Source: Phragmites australis (Eukaryota > Streptophyta > Magnoliopsida > Poales > Poaceae). From it: a DNA stretch of 64,000 nucleotides. The stretch is taken from assembly GCF_958298935.1 (NCBI RefSeq), contig NC_084937.1:21275568-21339567 (forward strand), written 5' to 3'. The notes beneath the pieces are model-generated. The model was not told the origin of the DNA. It saw only the letters and a list, made by a program, of their open reading frames with translations, and did not search any database. The position numbers and the translations under genes were made by a program. Below, piece after piece: positions 36,991-48,696 of this stretch (positions within the stretch are counted from its first letter, which is position 1; each line of letters starts with the position of its first letter).

Positions 36991-39900
36991 AATGCCTCCT
37001 GATGCCGAGGAGCCCATGCCGCCGGAGGTCCACGAGCCCGTGCCCACTGTCTGTGTCCTCCTCGACATTGTTGTCCTCCTCCCCGCCGCCGTCGCCGTCC
37101 TCCTGCCCGGTGCCATTCCCGTCCTCCTCGACGCCGTCATCCTCCTCCCCACCGTCGTTGTCCTCCTCCTCGGCGCTATTCTCGTCCTCCTCGACGCCGT
37201 AACCTGTCCTCCTCGACGCTGTCGTCCTCCTCCCTGACGCTGACCCCGTCCTCAAACCCCAGCACCGCCTTCCTCGGAGTCACCTGCCTCTTACGCCGCT
37301 GCCCCATTCCCGAGGCCGCGTTCCTCCATGCGGACGTCCCCATTGCTGTCATCCCCGAGCTCCAATACATCATCGCGGTGAGTACTCCACCGCCCGCCGT
37401 CTCCCTCCACCTCCCAGACGGTGTTTGTGGTTGCTGCGAAGTGATAAGTACTGTGAGATTAATGGTTGGTTTGGTAATTGAGTTTCGGTTTCACCACTGG
37501 GTGGTTTAGTCAATTGAAATTGAGCTGAGTGAGCTCGGTTTTGGTGTTTAGTACTTTGGTGCTGAGGCAATCGATTGGTGGTGGTGCTATGTTGGTGGAG
37601 GTTCTGTGTTGGAGGTGCTTATTGACTGTATTGATTTTGCCTTTAGCCGAATTGCACTGTGAGTATTTTGGTTTCTCCTCCCTTCCATTTATGCTCTTTG
37701 GACGGCTTGGTGATATGCTTTGTGACGATCAAATGGAACACTGAGGTTGGGCTAGATGTCTAAGTGCAATAGGTGTTAAATCTGTTTCTTCTCTATTGTT
37801 GGATCAGCACAGATGTCCTGATAGTAGTGGTGCATTCCATTGTTCAGTCTTATTGGTAATCTGTACATTACCAGTTAGGCTTGATTCCTGGACTAGGAGC
37901 TACTGTATTTGTTGATTCAATTAATCATATTTTGATTGAATTCTGGAAGAGCAGAAAAATCTTTGGTATTGCTCTGATATTTTGCTACTCGGTTAGTGTT
38001 TGTTTCTCAAAGAGTAATCCTCTCCCTGTCAGCTTTTATGTCAAGCAGCATTGTCCAGGAAGAAAGCTCAATTTCAGAGAACATTTTTTTCAGTTTTAAA
38101 TCTAGTTGTGGTCTTAGCTTCTAGCCCAGCTTGTGATGTGTCAAATGGACAATTAGGGAGCATGATATCGTAGTCCTAGGGCCAATTGTTATATTTATCT
38201 GAGAGCAATTTTATTAAATCATCTATATGCTATTAAGTTCATTATCTTACTTGATGGGAGGTGGTTTTGCTTCTGTACTTATGGCACTTACGTGTATATT
38301 CATGTTCAATGTATATGAACTACTTTGTTTCTTGATTTTTATATTCAGGTGGTCCTCAAGCATATTTTGCAGTCGCAAATGATGAAATGAGATAACTATT
38401 TACCATACATATGACTGCAAAACAAGACTGGGATGGTTATTACACATGCACCTTGCACATCTTTTCACTATCTCAGTCGAGCTTGCAGTCGTATGTAATT
38501 ATCTCTATAATCTGATGCGGATAGCACAGACACCGTGTGAACTATACATTGATGCTAAGAACATTACCATCATGGTGACTTCCGGCGTGGCTTATCCCCG
38601 TGACTCCCATGAATATTTGCACGGATGTCTAATACCAGAGGGCTACGCCGCAGTCGAAGTAGATGAGGTAGTTAACCAGTACCGCCATGTTGAGGTGGAC
38701 TACCCTGCAAAGGAGGGGGCGAACAATATAGGAGAGAACGAGCACACATTCATCGCGTGGGAGAAGGTCTACATAGTGTTTCCACTAGGGACAGCTCCAG
38801 AGACTCTCTACTCTCAACTACACCCTGGGCCGTCGTCGCCTCAAAGATCTCCCTCTCCTCGGCCATCTCCCAAAAAAAGTCCACCTCCTTAGCCATCACC
38901 TCGAAGAAGTCCATCTTTCAAGAAGCCAGCCATCAGTTCGGAAAACAAGATCAGGTTCTGCAACATTTAAGCAGATGACATCATTTAAGAAGTCGGTGGT
39001 ATCTAAGAAGTTGGCGGAACCCAATAATGTCTATTCACTCACTGCTGAGGAAACAAAAAAGGTTGTGGACGCCAGTGTCACATCTCATTTTCATCCTCCA
39101 CCACCTCCGAAGCCTGTTGTGCTTGACGATGCCTTGAATTTTTTCATGAAAATGGCCAAAGCTAAACAGATAGGGTCAACTTCAAGTAAGCTGCCTACTG
39201 ACTATGAATGCATCAACAAGATGCAGACCAAGAGCAAACTAAGCCTAATCATTAAGGATGCTCTAAGCATTGCGGACTTTCTGTCTTCTTCTAGATTAAC
39301 AGCAGAAGAACTAGCACGACTTACTGTGGGAGCGGATATATCAAAGTCGGATGTTATATAGCCGTTTGAGTTGGGTAAACCTTTGGTCAAACCAGATAGG
39401 GTACTTGGAGCAATCCAGGCAGGGTTTTCAGGCGTTCCCGGTGAGATACAAAGAAGAATATTTCCTCAACAGGGACGGTTTCTTCTGGTTGGAATTCTCG
39501 CACTTGTATGAACTGTACAAGGAAGATGCCCTCAATGTGGCTATAGTCAGAGCGTGGACTTTGTAAGTGACTTATGCATATAATTCATGTTATATGATCT
39601 TTCACCTTGTAATTGCATAGCTAACTTCTCTCTTTCGTAGAATGGAGATCCAAGCATATGAACAAGACTTAGATAAGAAAGTAGGATTCATCGATCCTGG
39701 CCTTGTGAACCAGAAACTTATAACGAAGAATCCAGACTTCACCGAGGTCTACTTATTGAAGTGTCTGCTTCACCACCAGTACAAGAAATTCATACTCTTA
39801 CCCTACAGCTATGAGTACGTGTTTGCGCGCAAGGGCGTCCTCATTTTATGGGCAACTCGATTCTAGTACTAATTTGCTATGGTGACATATTCTATAGTTT

Positions 39901-41281
39901 TCATTGGATCCTCTTTGTCATCCACCCAGACTTGAGCAAGATCATTGTGTTGGACTCAGCAAAAAGAGATCAGACGACTTACCAACACCTCATCGATATG
40001 TTAAACGGGTTAACTCGATCATTTAATCTTCTTGATGATTGCATCTAAGTTTAATTGGTATTCATATTCACGTACAGGGTGTACACAAGATACCGCAAGA
40101 AGAGTGTTATCTACTTTCCATTCAGGAAGGAGTACACTGTATAAACCGACTTTTCGGTACACAATACATATTCATGTCTTGCATTTCTTACTGAATAAAA
40201 ATGGTCAATTCATTCCACTGACTAATCCTTTCCTCTTGAAGTGTATGAGGCAGCCACCCGGCAACAATCTTTGCGCGTTTTATGTTCTTACTTTCATGCA
40301 CGCATTCAGCCCGGACGGAGATGCTGTTAGGTTCAATGACCTTGAGGTATGAAATAACATATCGATGCCTTCTTTTTAATTTCTACACGTGTTCAAGGAC
40401 TAATTCTTTCGATTCTTCAAACGCAGCGCTCCAAACTACACACAAGTGTGTTACAACCTGCTGAAATACATGCCCTTCAAGAACAGATGGCCGGTTTCTT
40501 ATTGAAACATGTTATCAACCCAAATAGCGAGTTTCATAAACCGATCGTGCCGTCCATGAGTGCAAGACCTTCTGATGACACCTTACTTTCAAGCAAAGAG
40601 TATGCGACAAGGAGGAAGGCTACCAAGGGGCTTGACAACGTATTCTATTTCCGCAATTGACACAATATTAATGAATGACATTACCTGTTCTACGATATGC
40701 CATCGATGTGTCAATGACATGTGGAACCAGTTCCCACTTGTCATTCTCACAATGGATGGTATATCGTAGAACTAGCACTTATTCAGTTATAAATCGTAGA
40801 TTTTTTCATTTATTAATGAATGATATAAATTACTATGTATGATACAAAGTTGGTATCGTCGGACGACTCTTGGACACAATGGTCTTCCAATGATAATGCG
40901 AAGGAGGAGCAAGAAGCGACGTCTCGTAAATGTGCCCAAGAGGAGGAGGATGAGAGGCTAGCTCGTGAGCTGTACACTGCGGAGGAGTAAGAAGTAGTAT
41001 CCTGTAAACGCGCCTAGGAAGAGGAGGATGAGAGGGTGGCCCGTCAGTGTGCGGAGGAGAAGGCCGAAGGCTCAAAACCTAGAGGCGTTCAGGAGCATAG
41101 GCGACGTTGCGGTCGATCAGGCGTTGCCGAGTCCTCCGCTCCACCACCATCGGCCCCCCGACGTCCCCTAACGTACTCACACCATCAATCATTAGTGTGG
41201 GGACGCGATCCACATCGTGGGAGTGGTAGAGAGATACTAGACTGTTTTAACTCAACCGACTTTTCAGGGGGTGACTTGTAA
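36991..41281 (+). CDS. CACTA-2 second gene: TNPA-like with Ulp1/C48 protease domain
   Basis: Starts in a GC-rich first exon (ATG near 36991, MPPDAEEPMPPEVHEPVP). A TNPA-like block (38470-38800) has GCLIPEGYAAVEVDEVV and FIAWEKVYIVFP. An RSPSPRPSPKKSPPP linker follows, then a helical block (38975-39360) and Ulp1-type exons: FHWILFVIHPDLSKIIVLDS (about 39899-39960), QPPGNNLCAFYVLTFMHAF (about 40247-40305) and a final domain exon from 40430. The likely catalytic His, Asp and Cys are all present. The C-terminal part (40870-41281) has acidic repeats of the EEEDER type. Stops near 38890, 39361 and 40990 mean introns, small frameshifts or decay; I cannot settle an exact exon chain. The protease probably acts on SUMO-like conjugates by family analogy, but the role in transposition is unknown. 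Confidence 0.5.
37257..38360 (+). other. Possible acquired segment in CACTA-2 with a long intron
   Basis: The exon-like stretch 37257-37380 can be read as FLGVTCLLRRCPIPEAAF and ADVPIAVIPELQYIIA, ending at a GTGAGT donor. A TTCAG acceptor follows at about 38350, then VVLKHILQSQMMK and a stop. The roughly 970-bp intron has ordinary host-intron composition. This piece has no counterpart in CACTA-1 or CACTA-3 that I can see, so it may be a captured host gene fragment. Source unknown. Confidence 0.3.
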
Positions 41282-41394
41282 TATTGTGTGTTTGTCGATG
41301 CCTGACTTGTAATATGTGTTCATTACTATGTATTAATGAAGATATTTTTATTATTGATTTACAGTAAATATATGTATCATTGTATGTATGTATT

Positions 41395-41711
41395 GAGAGA
41401 GAGACGGAGAAATTGAGGAGAGAGAGAGAGAGAGAGTACAGAGAGGAGGACCGTGGAGGGGGGAGAGGAAAAATATTACCGGCTCAAACCTTCGGCCGAC
41501 AGTGATTCCAACAAATCACTATCGGCAGTGATGCCAGAGAATCACTGCCGGCTAAATTCTTCAGCCAGCAGTGATAACCCCCTTCACTGCTGGTCCACCG
41601 AGCCAGCAATGATAGTCCTCGACTATTATTACCCGTTGCCCACTACCGGCTCCAAAACCGGTAGTGAAGGGGGTTTTGGAGCCAGCAGTTAAGAGGTTTT
41701 CTGTAGTAGTG
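41395..41711. repeat. CACTA-2 right subterminal array and terminus
   Basis: A (GA)n microsatellite (41397-41440) leads into the array. Units of TCACTGCCGGCT and CACTACCGGCTCC, with complements, run to the terminal TTTTCTGTAGTAGTG at 41697-41711. Confidence 0.6.
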
Positions 41712-41974
41712 AAACCTCAGTAGTCCAAGCACTGCACTCAATGATTTCTTTAGTGTGATACCGAACACGACCATAACAGCAAAATCCGCGACACTAGCTT
41801 GCAATAGCACAAACTTACAACAAATACACCCATAACAAACTTCCCAGCAGCGGAAAGGCTGACGTTTTCCACCATGTATAGAGTGACAAACACATCCATA
41901 ACAAAAAGACCAGTTTTCGTATTTGAGTACAATTGTAACCTTTTTTTTTTTGCCTCACATGCAAAAAATACAAA

Positions 41975-42060
41975 ACTAAACCTTGCTTAATTGGTAGAGG
42001 TTTCATGGTACGGATATATACTCTTACCACCCAGGTTTGAGTTCTCTTCAGCTTGACTTC
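41975..42060 (+). other. Weak tRNA/SINE-like pol III boxes
   Basis: TTAATTGGTAG (41988-41998) and GGTTTGAGTTC (42034-42044) resemble A and B boxes 46 bp apart. The match is partial and there is no clover-leaf. Listed as a possible SINE remnant only. Confidence 0.2.
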
Positions 42061-42500
42061 AGGTGTCCTATTTATGCTTATTAACTAAACACACAATTCC
42101 TTCTACATGTATTTGAAGGAATCAACTTGGTACAAGATAAACGAAAGAAAGTTTTTTAAAAAACTGTAAGTTGAACTTTTTCTGCTCAAAAACACTCCAA
42201 TCCTACCTGGAACTTTAGCGCAACTGTAGCAGAACATGGAATAAGATTGTGAAATGTGAAGTAATGAGAATAAATAAGCAGTACTGGGAACATTTAAATT
42301 GAATTTACAGTAGCTGCTCACTGAAAAAATTAGCCATGAAAACAATTATCATTCCATGGGTCACTTATGACATACAACAAGCTTTAAATTTAGTTGATGA
42401 CGTACCGACACAAGTGGAAAGAGATGATGTATCTTTTTAGTTTGACATAAGCAAAACTCACATATTAGCCCACAAGTATGTGAGCAAAGAACCTTCATAA

Positions 42501-42696
42501 GACCATCTCCAACCGTATTCTTTTCATTTCGTTCCCTTCTCGATAATCTTTCCCGTTTTCATTCCCTTTATTTTCTCTCATATTTAACAGTTTCCTTCCG
42601 TTCTGAAGGGAATGTGATCTTGTGAATCCCTTCGTGACAGGAACCGTAAAAGAAACCGTTAGAGCGCTGAACGGAGGAAAGCCCTTGGAGATGGTC
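42501..42696. mobile_element. Tourist-like MITE, family copy 2
   Basis: Perfect 12-bp terminal inverted repeat GACCATCTCCAA/TTGGAGATGGTC with TAA on both sides (42498-42500 and 42697-42699). The interior resembles 7131-7396 (TTCCCTTC, CATTCCCTTTATTTTCTCTC, CGTGACAGGAACCG). 196 bp, non-coding. Confidence 0.75.
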
Positions 42697-45423
42697 TAAG
42701 GCAAGCAACTAACTACATTGTTATGTTTTTTTTCCCAGTACTGGATGTATCTCCTCAAGTGATCTAGTAGTTGTATTTGCCAAAACATCAAAAATGAAGA
42801 ATGAGGCAACCTTTTGTAGCTGCGCGATTCGAGTGGAATACTTGTAAGAAAAGTTATTTTACTAATAAATTTTAATCAGTGCAACACTGTAAAACTGATA
42901 GCACAGGCTCATATTGCTTTTTTTTATAAAGGAATAATAATTATTCGGGCCTCTGCATAGAGGCTCATATTGCTTTTGGTTGATATATTCTTATTCGAAT
43001 ATTAGTGATAATTTCTAATCATGGGGATTAGCATTTGCTTGCACATGACAAAAAAATAAAACCAACATAGCTATATCATTCACAGGATTCGAAAAGACAT
43101 ACAAGTGTGACAATGGAGAATGTCCATACTTCACTACTAAGTGAATGGACCTTTTTTTTTTTGCAATGACGTCCAAAACCATTGCATTGGGTATTACGTG
43201 TTACCATGACAACAAGCAACACATATTACCATAATTTCCCTGTTATTGTGACAAAACCATTGAATTAGAGAAGAAAACACTTGCGAAACAACCCCAGGGA
43301 TGAAGACGGTTTCAGTTGAGAGTCAATTGTTGAATCAATATCGCTGGCCTACCTTGACAACATGTTCGGTTTATGCTTGACTTAGGCCCAGCCGAGCTTA
43401 AGTCCAGCCACCTTAAGAGCCGCATTGGAAGAGAGGGGTTGCAATAGGAATCTTTAGGTTTTAGTTACTATTTGGAGCTTCCCACTTTCTTAACAAGCCC
43501 TAAGCCTTATCTAGTTGAGGAATGTCCGGAGGTTGGAACTTGGATGCATATGACATGATCATAGTTAGCTGGAAAAAAATGTTAATATGTCATTAGAACC
43601 ACAAAAGATCATGCTTGACACCAGGTCCCACTTGTTGCCCTTACACCAGGTGCAATTTTCCGACTCGAGACCTTTATACCTAATTAATAATTATATATAT
43701 ATTTAATAGAAATATGATATATCTTTAAGAACGGATATCCGCTATACACATGATATTAGTCCGATACATTAGGTTTCACAATCTTCATAGGGTAAAATAG
43801 GACATGTGCTGATATTTCAGGTAATTTATCGTGCTATACATGGAAATCATCCTCAGCTTATGAAGTGTTCTTTTAGATATTCGAAAGCAATACAATTCAT
43901 GAAGGTTACACTCGGAAACTCTGAATACGGTATGACTCCCCTGCCTTGGCTATATTAGAAGGGGTAGGGGTATGCCAAAGGGGGCTCGAGCCAAATTTGA
44001 TTCCAGGCTAGACAATCGAATTCAAAGCAAGGAGTCGAACAAATCATATAGAGCAAGTGTAGACTGATAGAAGCGGAAACAACCAATTGAGATCCACAAC
44101 AAGATCATACCACGACGAGATTCATATGATAAGAACTTTAAGATTTAGAATATGAGATAACTCGTTAAGATCCTAAGGATTAGATCTAGACATATCCCCA
44201 TTATTATTGTCTTCTACTGAAATTAATCAAGACGAAACATAATATAAGCCTATTATTCTAAAGGATACCTGAATCTGTATAAAATCTCATATTCTCTTTT
44301 TTAATACGTATCGTTAATGAACATATGTCCCTATTTTATACTAGCATTTGTATAAGAACATCTCAAGCAGATGTTCTAAAATTTCGTCATCTATAATATT
44401 ATTATAGTATCTTCTAATACTATTATAATATTATCTATTTTTTTATTTTCAACAGCTACCATATTTTCTATCTTACCTTTTCTCATCCCCTCAGACCCAC
44501 AGACATGCTCAGTAAACAGTGATACAGGATGCTCCTTCCATCCGCAACTTTGTCGCTGGCTCCTTCCGTCCGTATTCCTATAGCGCTCCTGTAGCACCAA
44601 TGCAGTTGCTGTTGGAGAAAGATGAGGGGTGGAAAGAGAAGCAAATACATCGGTACAGTCATGCGGCTGATTTTGAGAATTCCGCTAGAGACGGCCTAAT
44701 CGACTTTGGTGTAACACCTATCTAGTTTACTCTAATTAAAAACTTAACGGTGCGGTGTAACATCTAAGCTCTGTGTATATTTTGTACTCATGACTTCGAG
44801 GGACGAAACCGGAGAAAAAGTAGAGAGAATAAAAGGAAGGGGCAAAGCTTTTCACAGAGGGAAGGGCTGTCAAACCATGGTCACCAAGGAGGAAGACAAA
44901 CACTCCCAGCCAATCACCAGCACCAGGACATGCAGTGCAGCTTCATGGGATGCTTGCAGCCTGCAGGCCGTCAACCGCCTGGAAGGCGCAACTCCATCCA
45001 GGCATCCAATAGCTCCCTCCAGTCCATCCCAAACCCAGCAAGCCGCCAGCAGCGTGCCCTCCTCTCCCCAATCCAGTGGACCAGCGCCCCTCCGGAGCCC
45101 GGGCTGCCCCCGGCTGTCTCACGCGCCCGCCTCGGCTCTCTGCCCTGCCCCCAGGACGACGCGATCGATGGACGCCCGCACCGCATCGGATAGATGGATG
45201 ACGTTGGTGGGGAGCGGAGAAGGAAAGGAGGCGCCTTGTCACCCTCCTCCTCCCGTGCCCTGACACCACGCGGCCCCGGTCTCCCCTCCTCTTCCTCCCC
45301 GTCTGGATCTATCCCTCTCCCCTCCCCACCCCCACCGCCATCGTCCTCGCCCTCCCGGCCTCCTGTGTCTCTGCCGCGGGCCCGGGCGCCGGGTTCCTGG
45401 CCTCGCCTCGCCTCGCCGGCGTG
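42697..45423. other. Intergenic; possible LTR remnant; GC-rich promoter region
   Basis: 43640-44330 has features of an old LTR (a TATATTAGAAGG box near 43961, AT-rich ends), but I could not place borders or a target duplication. 44370-44450 is AT-rich and inverted-repeat-like. From about 44900 the sequence becomes strongly GC-rich and leads into the gene at 45424. Long frames in that stretch on both strands lack domains and are not supported as genes. Confidence 0.35.
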
Positions 45424-48400
45424 ATGGACGGCGGCGGGGAGGCGCTGCTGGTGCGGAGGAGCAAGGGCAAGAAGAGGCCGCCGGCGGCGCCAGCGGAGAG
45501 GGAATCCGGCGGCGGGGATAGGTTCCGCGCGCTCTGGCGGGACTACCACGACCTGCTGGAGGTGGGGAGCGCGCTCCGCTCGGTTCTTTCTCTGTCGTTC
45601 AGTCCATCAAACTGTTCTACTTTTCTTGGTGCTCTTACGAGCTAATGATTTCACTATCCTGATTATAATCTAGCGTGCCGCGCATGCTTGATCGTTCTTG
45701 CTATCCCTGTTCTGTTTGGAGAGTATTTGGTTAGGCTGCTCCCGTTGGCCTGCATCCTTTCAGCTGTATAAGATGTAGCAGTCAGTCGAGTGTTTGCATG
45801 TCTGGACGAGCTCTCAGCGCTTGCACTGCTCGTGCAGTTGCACGCGCGCGTGCAGGACGAGGGAGACACGAGAATCGATCGTAGTTGAGATGCAGGTCCG
45901 ACGGATGCAGTCTGTTGTGTGTTGGCTCACTCCGAGTCCTGTTATACAGTCTCAGATTCAGCCTACCAAACACAAACTCAAATTCAACTTGCATCCGCTC
46001 ATTCAACCAATCAAACACTCTTTTTTTTTTAAATACAACTTCCTTATTTTACTTCCCCTCATCAAGATATACGATACAGCTATACGAGATCTCATACAGA
46101 CAACTAAACACACCTTTAATATTTTTTATCAGTACCTGGATCGGTTATTCCGGAATAGAATTGGGGGATTTGAGTGTACAGGGGGTGTTTGGCTGTATGA
46201 TTCTTTGCTGTCGTCAGGGTTTTAAATCGCGGTTTCGTGGTGTGAACCGGAAAAAGCTACAATAGTTATCGCTAGCTAACGTGGAAGCTATACTTTGCCG
46301 CGGTTCAGTATATTCGAAGAGCTTATAAAACCATGGTACTCTAGAATATACTAAATCCTATGTATAAGACCATGACTCATAACATTCTTGCCAGAAATGT
46401 TTCAGTCAGTAAGAAATATGAATGTTAGAGTAGTGGGAAAAAGGAAGATAATGTGTCATGCTACATTTCTCATACAAACGGCTAGCTAGGTGGTAAGGCA
46501 AATAGCTGAGCTATTTGGTGCTATTGCGCTTGTAGCTAGTATAGCGGGAAATTAGACCATTGCTTCGCGTTTGGGGTCAAAATAAGCTATAGTGGAGCTA
46601 CAGCGCAGCTATAGCTACCTATTTAGAACTTTGGCTGTCGTACATACTTAATTGGACTTGAAGCTGATAGAACATTTGGTGCAGGAAACTGAGGCAAAGA
46701 AGAAGAGGTTAGCAAGCACAAACCAGAGAAAGCTCGGCCTGCTTGCTGAAGTCAAGTATGACAGTTCTTCGGTTCTTGCTTATCGCTCCATGTTATCTCT
46801 AGTTCTTCATGCTGACAATTGTTAACACTTTTCAGCTTGGCTAACCATGTAACTGCGTTCTGTTGCAAGATTCTTGCGAAGGAAGTATGAATCCTTTGTG
46901 AAGGGCGATTCACAGCTAACGCATTACAAGCTGACGGGGCAGGCCCGGCAAATTCCATCTCCAGTGGGAGGCAATGAGGCTTCAACATTTGCTAATCATG
47001 GTGCGGGGACTGAAGTGCCTTCTACCAGCAAAAACCCAATTTTTGACGTAAATCAAGACACTGTAATGGTATGTGTTGGAAGTGTTTACATAATGCGGTA
47101 AAATAAGCATTGATATTATTCCACAGGTATAAATACAAGAGCTTAACATAATGAAACCATTACACATGAACAGTAGGCAGCATAAAAGAAATTTTGTAAC
47201 AACAGTAACATGGATCATGTGTAAATTATGAACTGAACAGCAGACACAATTTTTTTGTGAAATTACTCTAAAAAAAAAGTATGACAATTGGCCCCATGAC
47301 CATTATGTTCCTGCTCTCTAATTGTGCTAACAAGTATTTCATCAATTGGGTTCCTAAGATCTCAACTGTAAAAATATAACCTGAACTTAATTCTCAAGTT
47401 CTAAAGGCCTATCCTGGACAGTGCTGCAGAGCAACATCAGAGAACACAAAATCGGCACAGTAGAAGCAAGATAGTCGAGATAGAGATGAAATTGAACTAC
47501 AAATTGCAAAAAACAGTATTTGCAACTTGAACTAGCAATCCATCTAGAACCAGATATATGCAAAGTATACAGATCTCACTGCAGCACTAATCCAATGATA
47601 AGGTTAATAGAGAGCAAGCTGTCGACACAATTCAACAATTGTATCACGGTGTGTAGGAATCAGAACAGAACCATACACCACTTAGCCTATAGGCGCCACC
47701 AAATGCGACCAAACAACAAGGGAAACTACAATATATGCTAGTGTACTCACTGAATATGCCTAATCTCATAACAATTACACATCATCGAGCATCTCGTGCT
47801 GTCCAGAACATAAAAAGAGAGGAAACTAAAATACTCACAGTGAAATTCGCTTAAAAACAAAATCAATCAAGGCAAGACATAGCACAGAAGCCGTTGTCCC
47901 ATAAATTGCCATCGGCGAGGAATACGGAGATACAAGGCCTCACCGCACCGCTTCGACGCGTGCAGGTGAGCCTCGACAATTGCAGCTCCGATGAGCACCA
48001 ACAAAATAGCTCCACCACCGAATCTCTTATAGCTCCCAATCACCAAGCCAAAGCCCGAGCTCAAATCAGGTCAAGCACAGGTGATGATCCCCAAACCGAA
48101 AGAGAATACAGTGAGAATCAATAAGATGGACGAGAGTTTTTCAATCAGCTTCCAAGGAAGAGGAAAAGAGCCTACATATAGAAGCAACGGCATCGTCCAA
48201 CCCCACCCCGATCCCCGAAGGGACAGGGAGGCGGCTACGCTGCTATCGTCGCCGCTCAAAGGTCACCACCTCCTCTCTCTCCCTAGTCTCTCTTTTCCAT
48301 CGCATGGCCTAGCTGATCCAAGTACCCTCACCGCATGGACATGGGCAGCACAAAGGCCAATGGGCCATTCGGTCCGCAAGAGAAAAAAGGCTCAGGAAAA

Positions 48401-48696
48401 CATTAAAATTTATATTTTACTCAACAGGAAGTTCATGAAGTAAACTGTAAAACAAAAAGCTTAATACAAATATCTGACAATTAAAAGTGCCTCTTTGTCT
48501 GCAGGATGACGAGAGGAATGATTGCCAGGAACATCAGGGCCATACAGAACTTGATAGGTTTGATCAGGTTGGGGTGGATGAAGATATGATGGCAACCGAT
48601 GTCAAATTATCAGTTTGTAGGGATACAGGAAACTCAACGGCAAGTGACGATAAGAGATCGATTCCATGGCAAGACCGGTTAGCGTTGAAAGCCTAG
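45424..48696 (+). CDS. Conserved-looking plant protein of unknown function, 199 aa, four exons
   Basis: Exons 45424-45561, 46685-46755, 46870-47068 and 48505-48696 have GT..AG borders and compatible phases, total 600 bp with stop. Exon 1 starts MDGGGEALLVRRSKGKKRPP and ends ALWRDYHDLLE. Exon 2 continues ETEAKKKRLASTNQRKLGLL and exon 3 starts FLRRKYESFVKGDSQL. Residues about 36-85 look like one long amphipathic, lysine/arginine-rich helix (coiled coil likely). The C-terminal half is acidic and polar, ending SIPWQDRLALKA. The basic N-terminus suggests a nuclear protein; that is inference. The clean splicing, phase match and GC-rich first exon argue for a real gene. I recall similar plant proteins of unknown function but cannot name the family. 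Confidence 0.7.
45640..46640. other. Intron 1 content: MITE-like insertions
   Basis: Within intron 1 the words GTATTTGGTTAGGCTGCTC (45723) and, inverted, CAACTAAACACACC (46101) suggest a Tourist-like MITE, with further TTTGG/CCAAA words between. Borders are not established. Nothing coding is seen. Confidence 0.3.
47069..48504. other. Intron 3 content: segment shared with CACTA-3
   Basis: This 1.4-kb intron includes 47822-47890, which matches 57424-57490 of CACTA-3 in the same orientation (AAAATACTCAC, TTAAAAACAAAATCAATCAA and GGCAAGACA are shared with few changes). 47890-48340 is GC-rich with minus-strand frames. I see no complete gene. Confidence 0.4.

Larger units (their letters stand above)
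32650..41711 (+). mobile_element. CACTA-2: two-gene CACTA transposon, left terminus lost
   Basis: The right end TTTTCTGTAGTAGTG (to 41711) gives CACTACTACAGAAAA in reverse complement. Repeat arrays built on ATCACTGCCGGCT/AGCCGGCAGTGAT and TCATTGCCGGT variants lie at about 32655-32850, 36725-36905 and 41465-41695. No CACTA start was found on the left, so the 5' terminus has been deleted or mutated and the start is approximate. It carries a TNP2-like pseudogene and a TNPA/Ulp1-type gene, both on the plus strand. Confidence 0.8.

Noticed and set aside
36889..37255. Glu/Asp-rich minus-strand frames
   Set aside because: Complement of a CTC/GTC-rich first exon of the CACTA-2 second gene; low-complexity shadow.
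44971..45549. Minus-strand 192-codon frame over the first exon of the gene at 45424
   Set aside because: Shadow of the GC-rich exon and leader; opposite to a well-spliced plus-strand gene.
47867..48259. Possible minus-strand gene inside intron 3 of the 199-aa gene
   Set aside because: Two short frames with hydrophobic stretches but no continuous model, no domain and no clear start.
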